From positions 96,943 to 160,942 of the forward strand of contig JARLJA010000187.1 of assembly GCA_031291445.1 (NCBI GenBank): a DNA stretch of 64,000 bases, in the 5' to 3' direction. This document shows, piece by piece, positions 16,801-24,230 of this stretch. The position numbers were made by a program, and so were the translations under genes. The notes beneath the pieces were generated by a model. The model had not been told where the DNA came from. It was given only the letters and a program-made list of their open reading frames with translations, and did no database searches. The DNA comes from Xanthobacteraceae bacterium (GTDB lineage: Bacteria > Pseudomonadota > Alphaproteobacteria > Rhizobiales > Xanthobacteraceae). Within the stretch, counting starts at the first letter, position 1. Every line of letters begins with the position of its first letter.

Positions 16801-17263
16801 TGAGATAGCCGATCGGCCGCGGAATGCCGAAGCACAGTTCCAGCGCCATGGCCATGATGACGGCCTCGATGGCGAAGAAAATGAAGGTGAACGAGGCATA
16901 GATCAGGGAGGTGATGGTCGAGCCGATGTAGCCGAAGCCCGCGCCGCGGGTCAAAAGGTCGATGTCGACGCCGGCCCGGGCCGCGTGATAGGCGATCGGC
17001 AGGCCGCAACAGAAGATAATGACGCTGACCACCAGAATCGCGGCGACGGCGTTGGTCACGCCGTAGTTGACGGTGATGGTCCCGCCGATGGCCTCAAGCG
17101 CCAGAAATGAAATCGCGCCAAGGGCCGTGTTGGCGACGCGAGTCGCCGACCATCGCCGCGCGCTCTTGGCCGTAAAGCGCAGGGCGTAGTCTTCCAGCGT
17201 CTGGTTCGCAACCCATTGATTATACTGGCGTCGGACGCGATCTATGCGTTGCCGCCCCTCCAC
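13865..17263 (-). CDS. NCS1 transporter-hybrid histidine kinase fusion
   Basis: A protein of about 1132 residues. Residues about 30-480 resemble nucleobase:cation symporter-1 carriers (about 12 membrane segments). Residues 499-536 are a nine-cysteine cluster (CCxC, C, CxxCC, C, C). Two further membrane helices lie at about 570-590 and 607-626, a coiled linker, DHp with H681 (GLSHELRSP), ATPase with N799, DTGPG and GTGLGL, and a receiver with DDD at 923-925, D967 and K1018, then a helical tail. GTG 17263 is preferred: AGGAG lies 7 bases upstream; an ATG at 17383 adds 40 unrelated residues and would cover the likely promoter. The gene is divergent from urtA and overlaps its response regulator by 11 bases. 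The layout recalls CbrA (an SLC5-kinase fusion), with a different carrier family. The ligand may be an amide, hydantoin or purine-type nitrogen source; this is inferred. Confidence 0.9.
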   Translation of the reverse strand: MEGRQRIDRVRRQYNQWVANQTLEDYALRFTAKSARRWSATRVANTALGAISFLALEAIGGTITVNYGVTNAVAAILVVSVIIFCCGLPIAYHAARAGVDIDLLTRGAGFGYIGSTITSLIYASFTFIFFAIEAVIMAMALELCFGIPRPIGYLISAVAIIPLVTYGITLISRFQLWTQPLWLILHVLPFAVIAFKSRDSFAAWTQFSGHYGDPSGALNLLLFGTAASVVFSLIAQIGEQVDFLRFLPRDRGTSPVAWWVALLSAGPGWIVIGAIKLIAGSFLAFFALSHGIPADRATEPTQMYFSAFRYVLAQPDLALALTGTFVILSQLKINVTNAYAGSIAWSNFFSRLTHSHPGRVVWLVFNVVVAVLLMEIGIYKALEQTLALYSNVAIAWVGALVADLVVNKPLGLRPPIMEFKRAHLYDINPVGVGAMTIASIVSVSAFYGVFGPTAKALASFIALATAFLAAPAIAWATGGKYYIARMPKESWKDIEQIQCCICEHSFEPEDMASCPAYSGPICSLCCSLDARCEDLCKPHAGIHDQISETISRALPARLQTYVNSQLGHFLTVFVIAAGMVGLTLGLIYLSSADIATDAPEVAEVLWKVFFALAIIIGVVAWLFVLAQQSRRAAEAETQRQTTLLVQEIEAHNRTDAELQRAKEVAEAANLAKSRYVVGLSHELRSPLNAISGYAQLLEQDSTLQTRPKDQVRVVRRSADHLSGLIDGILDISKIEAGRLYLSRDEIRLAEFLDQLVGMFRLQAAAKGIEFVFRRPAYLPSMVYADEKRLRQVLINLLSNAIKFTTRGTVQFIMHYRSPVAEFEIIDTGPGIQPDDLERIFAPFERGAIGSTQPHTGTGLGLTISRLLAGVMGGDIRVTSTVGVGSTFRVKMLLSEVTNPTRTAPIAKPVFGYHGPRKTVIITDDDPTHSELLRQVLAPLGFIILCADDGPSCLALAQHCKADLFLLDISMSGMDGWTIAERLRSMDQHQARIMMISASAVEVHSAPMAQTYHNAYMMKPIDVSRLLEQIGLLLNIDWQYASEDQPEPVWSPGSGPLLSATDVRELIELGQIGHVRAIEAKLEQLGRDYPQHQAFIARMCKLTNEFQFDQLLAALKSLQEHDPDLPELQSDDS

Positions 17264-17440
17264 TCCACCGCTCCTGAAATCACTGAGGAGGCCCGGCCAA
17301 CGCCCGGCCAAGCCTGCAGTCCAAAATCTACGTCGCTGTTTTGCGGTGCAGTATACGCGATCTTGCGTATCCGTGCAGTGCACAATTTAGGCAATCCTGA
17401 CCCCGACGAAAGTGCGTGTTCGCAACCAGAAGGGGTCGTC
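17264..17440. promoter_or_regulatory. Divergent promoter region, kinase / urt operon
   Basis: This 177-base spacer contains a perfect 10-base direct repeat GCCCGGCCAA at 17291-17300 and 17302-17311, spaced 11 bases (one helix turn), and an inverted repeat ATACGC-N6-GCGTAT at 17353-17370. A GTGCAGT element occurs twice (17346-17352 and 17373-17379). These are candidate binding sites for the LuxR-type regulator encoded next door. A weak TTGCGT (17364-17369) faces urtA. I found no TGGCAC-N5-TTGC sigma-54 promoter. Confidence 0.5.
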
Positions 17441-18697
17441 ATGTCGGAAGATGAAGCAAAAGGACTACAATCGGCGTTCAGGCGCAAGTTGCTGATGGGA
17501 ATGGCGGCTTTGCCGGCCATAGGGCTGCTGCCGCGGCCGTCGCTGGCCGACGTCCCAACCTCGGTCGTCAATACCACGGGCCTCGCGGTGACCGACACCG
17601 AGGTGACGGTCGGCATCTTGCACTCGGCTACCGGCACCATGGCGATCTCGGAAACCGGCTCGATCGAGTCCGAAAAGCTTGCCATCGAGCAGATCAATGC
17701 GGCGGGCGGAGTGCTGGGCCGCAAGATCAAGTTCATCCAGGAAGACGGGGCCAGCGATTGGCCGACCTTCGCGGAAAAGGCCAAGAAACTTCTCGTCAAC
17801 GACAAGGTCGCGGCGATCATGGGGTGCTGGACCTCGGCCTCCCGCAAGGCGGTGCTGCCGGTCGTCGAGCAATATAACGGCATGCTCTACTACCCGACCT
17901 TCTACGAAGGCCTGGAGCAGTCCAAGAACGTGATCTACACCGGTCAGGAAGCGACCCAGCAGATCCTTGCCGGCCTGAACTGGGTCAACAAGGAAAAGGG
18001 CGCGAAATCGTTCTTCTTCATTGGTTCGGATTACATCTGGCCGCGCACGTCGAACAAGATCGCTCGCAAGCACGTCGAGAACGTGCTGAAGGGCAAGGTC
18101 GTCGGCGAAGAGTATTATCCGCTCGGCAACACCCAGTTCAATTCGGTGATCAACAAGATCAAGCTGACCAAGCCCGACGTGATCTTCACCGACGTCGTCG
18201 GCGGATCGAACGTCGCGTTCTACAAGCAGCTCAAGGCGGCGGGTATCGACCTGTCGAAGCAGACCCTGCTGACGATCTCGGTGACCGAAGACGAAATCGA
18301 CGGCATCGGCGGCGAAAACATCGCGGGCGCCTACGCCTGCATGAAGTACTTCCAGTCGCTCGACAACCCGAACAACAAGGCCTTCGTCGCCGCCTTCAAG
18401 AAGATGTGGGGCGAAAAGACCGTGATCGGAGACGTCACCCAGGCTGCCTATCTCGGCCCGTGGCTGTGGAAGCTGACGGTCGAGAAGGCCGGCAGCTTCG
18501 ACGTCGACAAGGTTGCGGCGGCGTCGCCGGGCGTGGAGTTCAAGGGCGCGCCGGAAGGTTACGTCCGCATCCACGAGAACCACCATCTGTGGTCGAAGAC
18601 CCGCGTCGGTCGCGCCAAGCTCGATGGCCAGTTCGAGCTGGTTTACGAAACCGCCGATCTCGTCGAGCCGGATCCGTTCCCGAAGGGCTACCAGTAA
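17441..18697 (+). CDS. urtA: Urea/amide ABC transporter binding protein
   Basis: A 418-residue type I periplasmic-binding protein, close in sequence to UrtA (urea) and the related FmdD-type short-chain amide binders. The N-terminus has a twin-arginine-like signal (SAFRRKLLMGMAALPAIG, RR at 14-15) ending near ADVP at about 36-39, so export may be by Tat. Characteristic stretches are TVGILHSATGTMA, ASRKAVLPVVE and YYPLGNTQFNSV. ATG 17441 follows AGAAGGGG; an in-frame upstream start at 17216 lies in the promoter region. First gene of urtABCDE-fmdAB. With formamidase downstream, formamide or other short amides are as likely a ligand as urea. Confidence 0.92.
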   Translation: MSEDEAKGLQSAFRRKLLMGMAALPAIGLLPRPSLADVPTSVVNTTGLAVTDTEVTVGILHSATGTMAISETGSIESEKLAIEQINAAGGVLGRKIKFIQEDGASDWPTFAEKAKKLLVNDKVAAIMGCWTSASRKAVLPVVEQYNGMLYYPTFYEGLEQSKNVIYTGQEATQQILAGLNWVNKEKGAKSFFFIGSDYIWPRTSNKIARKHVENVLKGKVVGEEYYPLGNTQFNSVINKIKLTKPDVIFTDVVGGSNVAFYKQLKAAGIDLSKQTLLTISVTEDEIDGIGGENIAGAYACMKYFQSLDNPNNKAFVAAFKKMWGEKTVIGDVTQAAYLGPWLWKLTVEKAGSFDVDKVAAASPGVEFKGAPEGYVRIHENHHLWSKTRVGRAKLDGQFELVYETADLVEPDPFPKGYQ

Positions 18698-18790
18698 GCG
18701 CCTGACCCCGGACAGGCCGCGATCCCGATCGCGTTCTCTCCCCAAGACAAAGGTCTCCCTGGTGTGGATCGTCAGTCCACGCTCAAGACC

Positions 18791-18819
18791 CCCGCGTCGC
18801 GAAGTTCTCGCGACGCGGG
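18791..18819 (+). terminator. urtA-urtB intergenic stem-loop
   Basis: A perfect 12-bp stem (CCCGCGTCGCGA at 18791-18802 with TCGCGACGCGGG at 18808-18819) closes a 5-base loop. No T-run follows, so it is less a full terminator than an attenuator or 3'-end protecting hairpin. Such elements commonly leave more mRNA for the binding protein than for the membrane subunits. urtA and urtB are 154 bases apart, unlike the 10-20-base gaps in the rest of the operon. Confidence 0.7.
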
Positions 18820-18851
18820 ATTCATACCCCAGCCCCTGACGGAGGATATCG

Positions 18852-19778
18852 ATGTTCGGCGATTATTCGATTGGTGATCTCGGTTCGATCTTCGTCATGC
18901 AGGGTTTCGCGGGGCTGATCCTGTTTTCCGTCTACGTGCTGATGGCGCTGGGCCTCGCGATCATCTTCGGCCAGATGGGCGTCATCAACATGGCGCACGG
19001 CGAGTTCATGATTCTCGGCGCCTACGTCACCTGGATGACGTCGAATGTCTTCCAGGCCTACCTTCCTGGCCTGTTCGCCGGCTATTTTTTCCTGGCGATG
19101 ATACTGGCATTCATCGCTTCCGGCGCGCTGGGCATGCTGGTGGAATGGGCGCTGATCCGGCACCTCTACAAGCGGCCGCTCGATACGCTGCTTGCCACCT
19201 GGGGCTTGAGCCTGATCCTGCAGCAGGCCTATCGCTCGGTATTCGGTGCGCGCGAAGTCGGCGTCGAACTCCCGCAATGGATGCTCGGCTCGCTGCATGT
19301 GACCGACAGCATCGAGGTGCCGATCAACGGCATCTTCGTGATGTGCCTGACGGTGCTGATCACTCTTGCCGTCGCCTATATCATGTACAAGTCGCGCTGG
19401 GGCCGCCAGGTCCGCGCCGTGGTGCAGAACCGCGTCATGGCGGGTGCGGTCGGCATCAACACCGAGAAAGTCGACCGCTACACCTTCGCGCTCGGCTGCG
19501 GCATCGCCGGCGTCGCGGGCAGCGCCTTCACCATGATCGGCTCGACCGGCCCGACGTCCGGCCAGCTGTATATCGTGGACACCTTCCTCGTCGTGGTGTT
19601 CGGCGGCGCCGCCAGCCTGCTCGGTACCATCGCATCCGCATTCAGCATTTCGCAGACGCAGTCGACCCTCGAGTTCTTCATGTCGGGTTCGATGGCAAAG
19701 GTCCTCACGCTGCTTGCCGTTGTCGGAATCCTGATGCTGCGACCACAGGGCCTGTTCGCCCTCAAGGTTCGCAAATAA
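18852..19778 (+). CDS. urtB: Urea/amide ABC transporter permease UrtB
   Basis: A 308-residue LivH-type inner-membrane permease with about eight hydrophobic segments. Typical UrtB signatures are GLAIIFGQMGVINMAHGEF (near 36-54) and the cytoplasmic coupling region NRVMAGAVGINTEKVDRYTF (near 196-215). GGAGG precedes the ATG. It pairs with UrtC, 16 bases downstream, and is energised by UrtD and UrtE. Confidence 0.93.
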   Translation: MFGDYSIGDLGSIFVMQGFAGLILFSVYVLMALGLAIIFGQMGVINMAHGEFMILGAYVTWMTSNVFQAYLPGLFAGYFFLAMILAFIASGALGMLVEWALIRHLYKRPLDTLLATWGLSLILQQAYRSVFGAREVGVELPQWMLGSLHVTDSIEVPINGIFVMCLTVLITLAVAYIMYKSRWGRQVRAVVQNRVMAGAVGINTEKVDRYTFALGCGIAGVAGSAFTMIGSTGPTSGQLYIVDTFLVVVFGGAASLLGTIASAFSISQTQSTLEFFMSGSMAKVLTLLAVVGILMLRPQGLFALKVRK

Positions 19779-19794
19779 CAAGAGGGCTGACGCC

Positions 19795-20937
19795 ATGACC
19801 GACAATCGCTTTGTCAATAAATCGGAGCTTATCGGCATCCTGTTGCTGGCCGCTCTGCTGGTGGTGATCCTGCCGCTCTTCCTCGATGTCTTCAGACTCA
19901 ATCTGGTCGCGAAATACCTCACTTACGCCTTCGTGGCGCTCGGGTTGGTGATCTGCTGGGGATATGGCGGCATCTTGAGCCTGGGGCAGGGCGTGTTCTT
20001 CGGGCTCGGCGGCTACTGCATGGCGATGTTTCTCAAGCTCGAAGCCTCGAGCGTCGAGAACACCAAGATCCAGTCGACCCCCGGCATTCCCGATTTCATG
20101 GACTGGAACCAGATCACGGCATTGCCGATGTTCTGGAAGCCCTTCCACAGCCTCACCTTCACCGTCATCGCCATCGTCCTGGTGCCAGGCCTGTTTGCCC
20201 TGATCATCGGCGCCGCAATGTTCAAACGCCGCGTCGGCGGCACCTACTTCGCCATCATTACACAGGCGGTCGCCGCCATTCTGACCATCCTGATCGTCGG
20301 GCAGCAGGGCTATACCGGCGGCATCAATGGCATGACCGATCTGCGCACCCTGAAGGGCTGGGATATCCGTCCCGACCACGCCAAGATCGTGCTCTACTTC
20401 TTCGAGGTCGGCTGCCTGTTCGTCTGCATCTTCATCGCCCAATTCATCAGGCACTCCAAACTCGGCCGCATCCTGGTGGCGATGCGCGACAAGGAAGACC
20501 GGGTTCGCTTCTCCGGCTACAGCGTTGCGAACTTCAAGATCTTCGCCTTTTGCGTCTCGGCCGTCTTTGCTGCAATCGGCGGCGCCATGTTCGCGCTCAA
20601 TGTCGGCTTCATGTCGCCGTCCTTTGTCGGCATCGTGCCGTCGATCGAAATGGTGATCTACACCGCAGTGGGCGGCCGGCTCTCCATCCTGGGCGCGATC
20701 TACGGCACGCTGCTCGTCAACTTCGCCAAGACCAGCCTGTCGGAATCGTTTCCCGAATTGTGGTTGTTCGGACTCGGCGGCCTGTTCATCGCGGTCGTTC
20801 TCGCCTTCCCGAACGGCTTGGCCGGTATCTGGGGCGATTACATCGCTCCGCAGATCGCCCGCCTGTTCAACTCCGGCAATTCAAAGCCCGGAGGCTGGGC
20901 CGGAAAGCCGGTTGCCGACAGCACGCCAGCGGAATGA
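19795..20937 (+). CDS. urtC: Urea/amide ABC transporter permease UrtC
   Basis: A 380-residue LivM-type permease with roughly ten membrane segments. GYGGILSLGQGVFFGLGGYCM (near 61-80) and the coupling stretch MRDKEDRVRFSGY (near 228-240) are characteristic. The C-terminal 25 residues are hydrophilic and Pro/Gly-rich. Spacing to urtB (16 bases) and urtD (11 bases) indicates one transcript. Confidence 0.93.
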   Translation: MTDNRFVNKSELIGILLLAALLVVILPLFLDVFRLNLVAKYLTYAFVALGLVICWGYGGILSLGQGVFFGLGGYCMAMFLKLEASSVENTKIQSTPGIPDFMDWNQITALPMFWKPFHSLTFTVIAIVLVPGLFALIIGAAMFKRRVGGTYFAIITQAVAAILTILIVGQQGYTGGINGMTDLRTLKGWDIRPDHAKIVLYFFEVGCLFVCIFIAQFIRHSKLGRILVAMRDKEDRVRFSGYSVANFKIFAFCVSAVFAAIGGAMFALNVGFMSPSFVGIVPSIEMVIYTAVGGRLSILGAIYGTLLVNFAKTSLSESFPELWLFGLGGLFIAVVLAFPNGLAGIWGDYIAPQIARLFNSGNSKPGGWAGKPVADSTPAE

Positions 20938-20948
20938 GGAGATAGACC

Positions 20949-21704
20949 ATGCTGATAGGCCACCAGCCCAAGGAGTTTCTGCTCGCGGTCGAGGCGCTCA
21001 CGGTTTCCTTCGACGGCTTCAAAGCGGTCAACGATCTCTCCTTCTACGTCGAGGAGAACGAGATCCGCGTCATCATCGGTCCCAATGGTGCCGGCAAGAC
21101 CACGGTGCTCGACCTGATCTGCGGCAAGACCAAGGCCACCTCCGGCTCGATCCAGTTCCGCGGCAAGGAATTGACCAAGCTGAAGGAGAACGAGATCGTC
21201 CAGGCCGGCGTCGGTCGCAAGTTCCAGACCCCGTCGATCTATGACGACCTCACGGTGTTCGAGAACCTCGAGATCTCCTATCCGAAGGGGCGTTCGGTCT
21301 ATGGCGCTCTGACCTTCAAGCGTGACGCCGCGGTACGTGCGCGGGTCGAGGAGGTCGCCGAGATGATCTTTCTCAAGGATCGCCTCGATACCGGCGCGGA
21401 CCTGCTCAGCCATGGCCAGAAGCAGTGGCTGGAGATCGGCATGCTGCTGATCCAGGACCCGGAACTGCTGATGCTCGACGAGCCGGTCGCCGGCATGAGC
21501 GTCAGCGAACGGGTCAAGACCGCCGAACTGCTCAATCGGATCATCAAGGACCGCTCGGTTTTGGTGATCGAGCACGACATGAAATTCGTCGAGGACATCG
21601 CCCACAAGGTCACGGTGCTGAACCAGGGACAGATCCTGTCCGAGGGGACCATGGACAAGGTCAAGAACGACCCCAAGGTCATCGAAGTCTATCTCGGGCA
21701 CTGA
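20949..21704 (+). CDS. urtD: Urea/amide ABC transporter ATPase UrtD
   Basis: A 251-residue LivG-type ATPase. Walker A is GPNGAGKTT (near 48-56), the signature is the UrtD-typical LSHGQKQWLEIG (near 153-164), Walker B is LLMLDEP (near 173-179), and the switch histidine is in IEHDMKFVED. The short N-terminal MLIGHQPKEF precedes the nucleotide-binding fold. It works as a heterodimer with UrtE, whose gene starts 14 bases later. Confidence 0.93.
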   Translation: MLIGHQPKEFLLAVEALTVSFDGFKAVNDLSFYVEENEIRVIIGPNGAGKTTVLDLICGKTKATSGSIQFRGKELTKLKENEIVQAGVGRKFQTPSIYDDLTVFENLEISYPKGRSVYGALTFKRDAAVRARVEEVAEMIFLKDRLDTGADLLSHGQKQWLEIGMLLIQDPELLMLDEPVAGMSVSERVKTAELLNRIIKDRSVLVIEHDMKFVEDIAHKVTVLNQGQILSEGTMDKVKNDPKVIEVYLGH

Positions 21705-21718
21705 GCAGGGAGCACGCG

Positions 21719-22408
21719 ATGCTGGCAATCTCGGACCTTCACGTCGCCTACGGACAGAGCGAAGTCCTTCACGGCCTCAACATCTCCGTCAATCCCAACG
21801 AGATCGTCGCGATCATGGGACGCAACGGCATGGGCAAGACCACGCTGATGAAGTCGCTGATGGGGATCGTTCCCACCAAGAGCGGCTCGGTGTCGATGGA
21901 TGGCGCCGAGCTCTCCGCTCTGAAAAGCTACGAACGCGTCGCCAAGGGCCTCGCCTACGTACCGCAGGGCCGAATGATCTTCTCCACCATGACGGTGAAG
22001 GAGAATATCGAGACCGGCCTCGTGGTGTCCGGTGATACCGAGGTGCCGGGCAGCATCTACGAGCTGTTTCCTGTGCTGCTGGAGATGAAGAATCGCCGGG
22101 GCGGCAATCTTTCCGGCGGGCAGCAGCAGCAGCTCGCGATCGCGCGCGCGCTCGTCACCAAGCCGAAGGTGCTGCTGCTGGACGAGCCGACCGAGGGTAT
22201 CCAGCCGTCGATCATCAAGGACATGGCGCGCACGCTGAAGCGGATTCGCGACGAGCACGGGTTGTCGATCGTGGTCTCGGAACAGGTGCTCAGCTTCGCG
22301 CTGGACATCGCCGACCGGGTGCTGGTGATCGAGAACGGCGAGATCGTGCGGGACGATCCGCGCGCCGGGATCGACGAAGCGCAAGTTGCCAAGTTCTTGT
22401 CTGTCTAG
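21719..22408 (+). CDS. urtE: Urea/amide ABC transporter ATPase UrtE
   Basis: A 229-residue LivF-type ATPase with Walker A GRNGMGKTT (near 36-44), the signature LSGGQQQQLAIARAL (near 130-144) and Walker B LLLDEPTEGIQPSII (near 153-167). ATG 21719, preceded by GCAGGGAG, begins the conserved MLAISDLHVAYG. It is followed 28 bases later by the formamidase gene, placing transport and hydrolysis in one operon. Confidence 0.93.
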   Translation: MLAISDLHVAYGQSEVLHGLNISVNPNEIVAIMGRNGMGKTTLMKSLMGIVPTKSGSVSMDGAELSALKSYERVAKGLAYVPQGRMIFSTMTVKENIETGLVVSGDTEVPGSIYELFPVLLEMKNRRGGNLSGGQQQQLAIARALVTKPKVLLLDEPTEGIQPSIIKDMARTLKRIRDEHGLSIVVSEQVLSFALDIADRVLVIENGEIVRDDPRAGIDEAQVAKFLSV

Positions 22409-22436
22409 CTGTCGCTAGAAAATAGGGGAGCGTGTG

Positions 22437-23666
22437 ATGCCAGAGACGTTAATCAAAGTCGATTTGAAGCAGTCCGCCTACGAGAACGACAAGGTTCACA
22501 ACCGGTGGCACCCGGACATTCCGATGGTGGAGTGGGTCAATCCGGGCGACGACTTCATCATCGAGACCTATGACTGGACCGGCGGTTTCATCAAGAACAA
22601 CGATTCGGCGGACGATGTGCGGGACATCGATCTGTCGATCGTGCACTTCCTGTCCGGGCCGATCGGGGTGAAGGGCGCCGAGCCGGGCGATCTTCTGGTG
22701 GTCGACCTGCTCGACATCGGGCCGATGAAGGAGAGCCTGTGGGGCTTCAACGGCTTCTTCTCCAAGCAGAACGGCGGCGGATTCCTGACCGACCACTTCC
22801 CGCTGGCGCAGAAGTCGATCTGGGACTTCCACGGCATGTACACGTCGTCGCGCCACATCCCGGGCGTGAACTTCGCCGGCCTGATCCATCCCGGCCTGAT
22901 CGGCTGTCTGCCCGATCCCAAGATGCTGGCGACCTGGAACGAGCGTGAGACGGCGCTGATCGCCACCAATCCGACGCGGGTGCCCGGTCTGGCGAACCCG
23001 CCGTTCGGACCGACCGCCCATATGGGCCGCCTCAAGGGCGACGCGAAGGCCAAGGCCGCGGCCGAGGGTGCGCGCACCGTTCCGCCGCGCGAGCACGGCG
23101 GCAACTGCGACATCAAGGACCTGTCGCGCGGCTCGAAGGTCTATTTTCCGGTCTACGTGCCGGGTGCCGGTCTGTCGATGGGCGACCTGCACTTCAGCCA
23201 GGGCGACGGCGAAATCACCTTCTGCGGCGCGATCGAGATGGCGGGCTGGCTCCACATCAAGGTCGACGTCATCAAGGGCGGCATGGCCAAGTACGGCATC
23301 AAGAACCCGATCTTCAAGCCGTCGCCGGTTACGCCGAACTACAAGGACTACCTGATCTTCGAGGGCATCTCGGTCGACGAGCAGGGCAAGCAGCACTACC
23401 TCGACGTTCACATTGCCTACCGGCAGGCCTGCCTGAACGCGATCGAGTATCTCAAGAAGTTCGGCTATTCCGGAGCCCAGGCCTATTCGATCCTCGGCAC
23501 CGCGCCGTGCCAGGGCCATATCTCGGGCGTCGTCGACGTTCCGAACGCCTGCGCCACGCTGTGGCTGCCGACGGAGATCTTCGACTTCGACATCATGCCG
23601 TCGTCGGCGGGACCGATCAAACACATCAAGGGCGGCATCGACATGCCGTTGTCGCCGGACAAGTGA
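22437..23666 (+). CDS. fmdA: Formamidase (FmdA/AmdA type)
   Basis: A 409-residue enzyme of the acetamidase/formamidase family, the usual length. Known members hydrolyse formamide to formate and ammonia in the cytoplasm. Conserved stretches include HNRWHPDIP, VHFLSGPIGVKGAEPGD, the PPREHGGNCD motif (near 220-229) and GQDGE-like FSQGDGEITFCGAIE (near 255-269). ATG 22437 has AGGGGAG six bases upstream; GTG 22434 is a weaker choice. The position after urtE suggests the transporter supplies formamide or a short amide. Formate could be consumed by the fds enzyme encoded at 44-50 kb. Confidence 0.93.
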   Translation: MPETLIKVDLKQSAYENDKVHNRWHPDIPMVEWVNPGDDFIIETYDWTGGFIKNNDSADDVRDIDLSIVHFLSGPIGVKGAEPGDLLVVDLLDIGPMKESLWGFNGFFSKQNGGGFLTDHFPLAQKSIWDFHGMYTSSRHIPGVNFAGLIHPGLIGCLPDPKMLATWNERETALIATNPTRVPGLANPPFGPTAHMGRLKGDAKAKAAAEGARTVPPREHGGNCDIKDLSRGSKVYFPVYVPGAGLSMGDLHFSQGDGEITFCGAIEMAGWLHIKVDVIKGGMAKYGIKNPIFKPSPVTPNYKDYLIFEGISVDEQGKQHYLDVHIAYRQACLNAIEYLKKFGYSGAQAYSILGTAPCQGHISGVVDVPNACATLWLPTEIFDFDIMPSSAGPIKHIKGGIDMPLSPDK

Positions 23667-23675
23667 CGACAAAGC

Positions 23676-23705
23676 GGGAAGGGGCGGCCACGGCCGCCCT
23701 TTCCC
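23676..23705 (+). terminator. Strong GC hairpin after fmdA
   Basis: GGGAAGGGGCGGC (23676-23688) pairs with GCCGCCCTTTCCC (23693-23705), 13 bp with one G-U pair and a 4-base loop. No long T-run follows (CTCGTCC), so it may terminate weakly or reduce fmdB expression relative to fmdA. Confidence 0.6.
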
Positions 23706-23740
23706 TCGTCCGAAAGATCAGAATTTGAGGGGGCAGCGCC

Positions 23741-24079
23741 ATGCCGGTCTATGAATATCTCTGCAACGATTGCGGGCCGTTCACCAACATGCGGCCGATG
23801 GCCGAATGCGACGAACCCGACGAGTGTCCGGGCTGCGGCCTCGAGGCGCCGCGGGTGATCCTGACCGCTCCGCGGTTTTCGTGCATGTCCTCGTCGGCGC
23901 GCACCGCCCATGCCACCAACGAGCGCAGCGCGAATGCGCCGAAGACCCTCGGGGAGTACAAGGCGTCCCACCGCGCCGGCTGCTCGTGCTGCTCGGGCAA
24001 GGCCAGCCGCCTGGTCACCAAATCACGGTCCGGCGCCAAGGGTTTTCCCACCGCGCGGCCCTGGATGATCAGCCACTGA
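23741..24079 (+). CDS. fmdB: FmdB-family zinc ribbon regulator-like protein
   Basis: A 112-residue protein with an N-terminal zinc ribbon (C8 and C11 in YLCNDCG; C29 and C32 in CPGCG) typical of the FmdB family, named for a gene next to formamidase in Methylophilus that was proposed to regulate it. A second cysteine cluster (CSCC near 82-85) lies in the C-terminal half. GGGGG precedes the ATG. Co-directional and 74 bases after fmdA, separated by a strong hairpin. Confidence 0.85.
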   Translation: MPVYEYLCNDCGPFTNMRPMAECDEPDECPGCGLEAPRVILTAPRFSCMSSSARTAHATNERSANAPKTLGEYKASHRAGCSCCSGKASRLVTKSRSGAKGFPTARPWMISH

Positions 24080-24230
24080 GCTGATTTCGCGAATGCGAAA
24101 TGTCGAGCGCCGTGGCCGTCGGCCGCGGGCGCTTGACTTCGCGCGGGGCATGCGATCCTCTGAGAAAAAACGGAAGCCATCGCGCACGCCTGCGTGCGCT
24201 CGGATGCGCTCCGGCTCGAGGAGGAACGCC

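Noticed and set aside
17264..17383. N-terminal extension of the NCS1-kinase to ATG 17383
   Set aside because: The added 40 residues have no family similarity, cover the divergent promoter and its repeats, and a GTG at 17263 has an AGGAG at ideal distance.
17264..17440. Sigma-54 promoter for the urt operon
   Set aside because: No TGGCAC-N5-TTGCA-like sequence was found on either strand.
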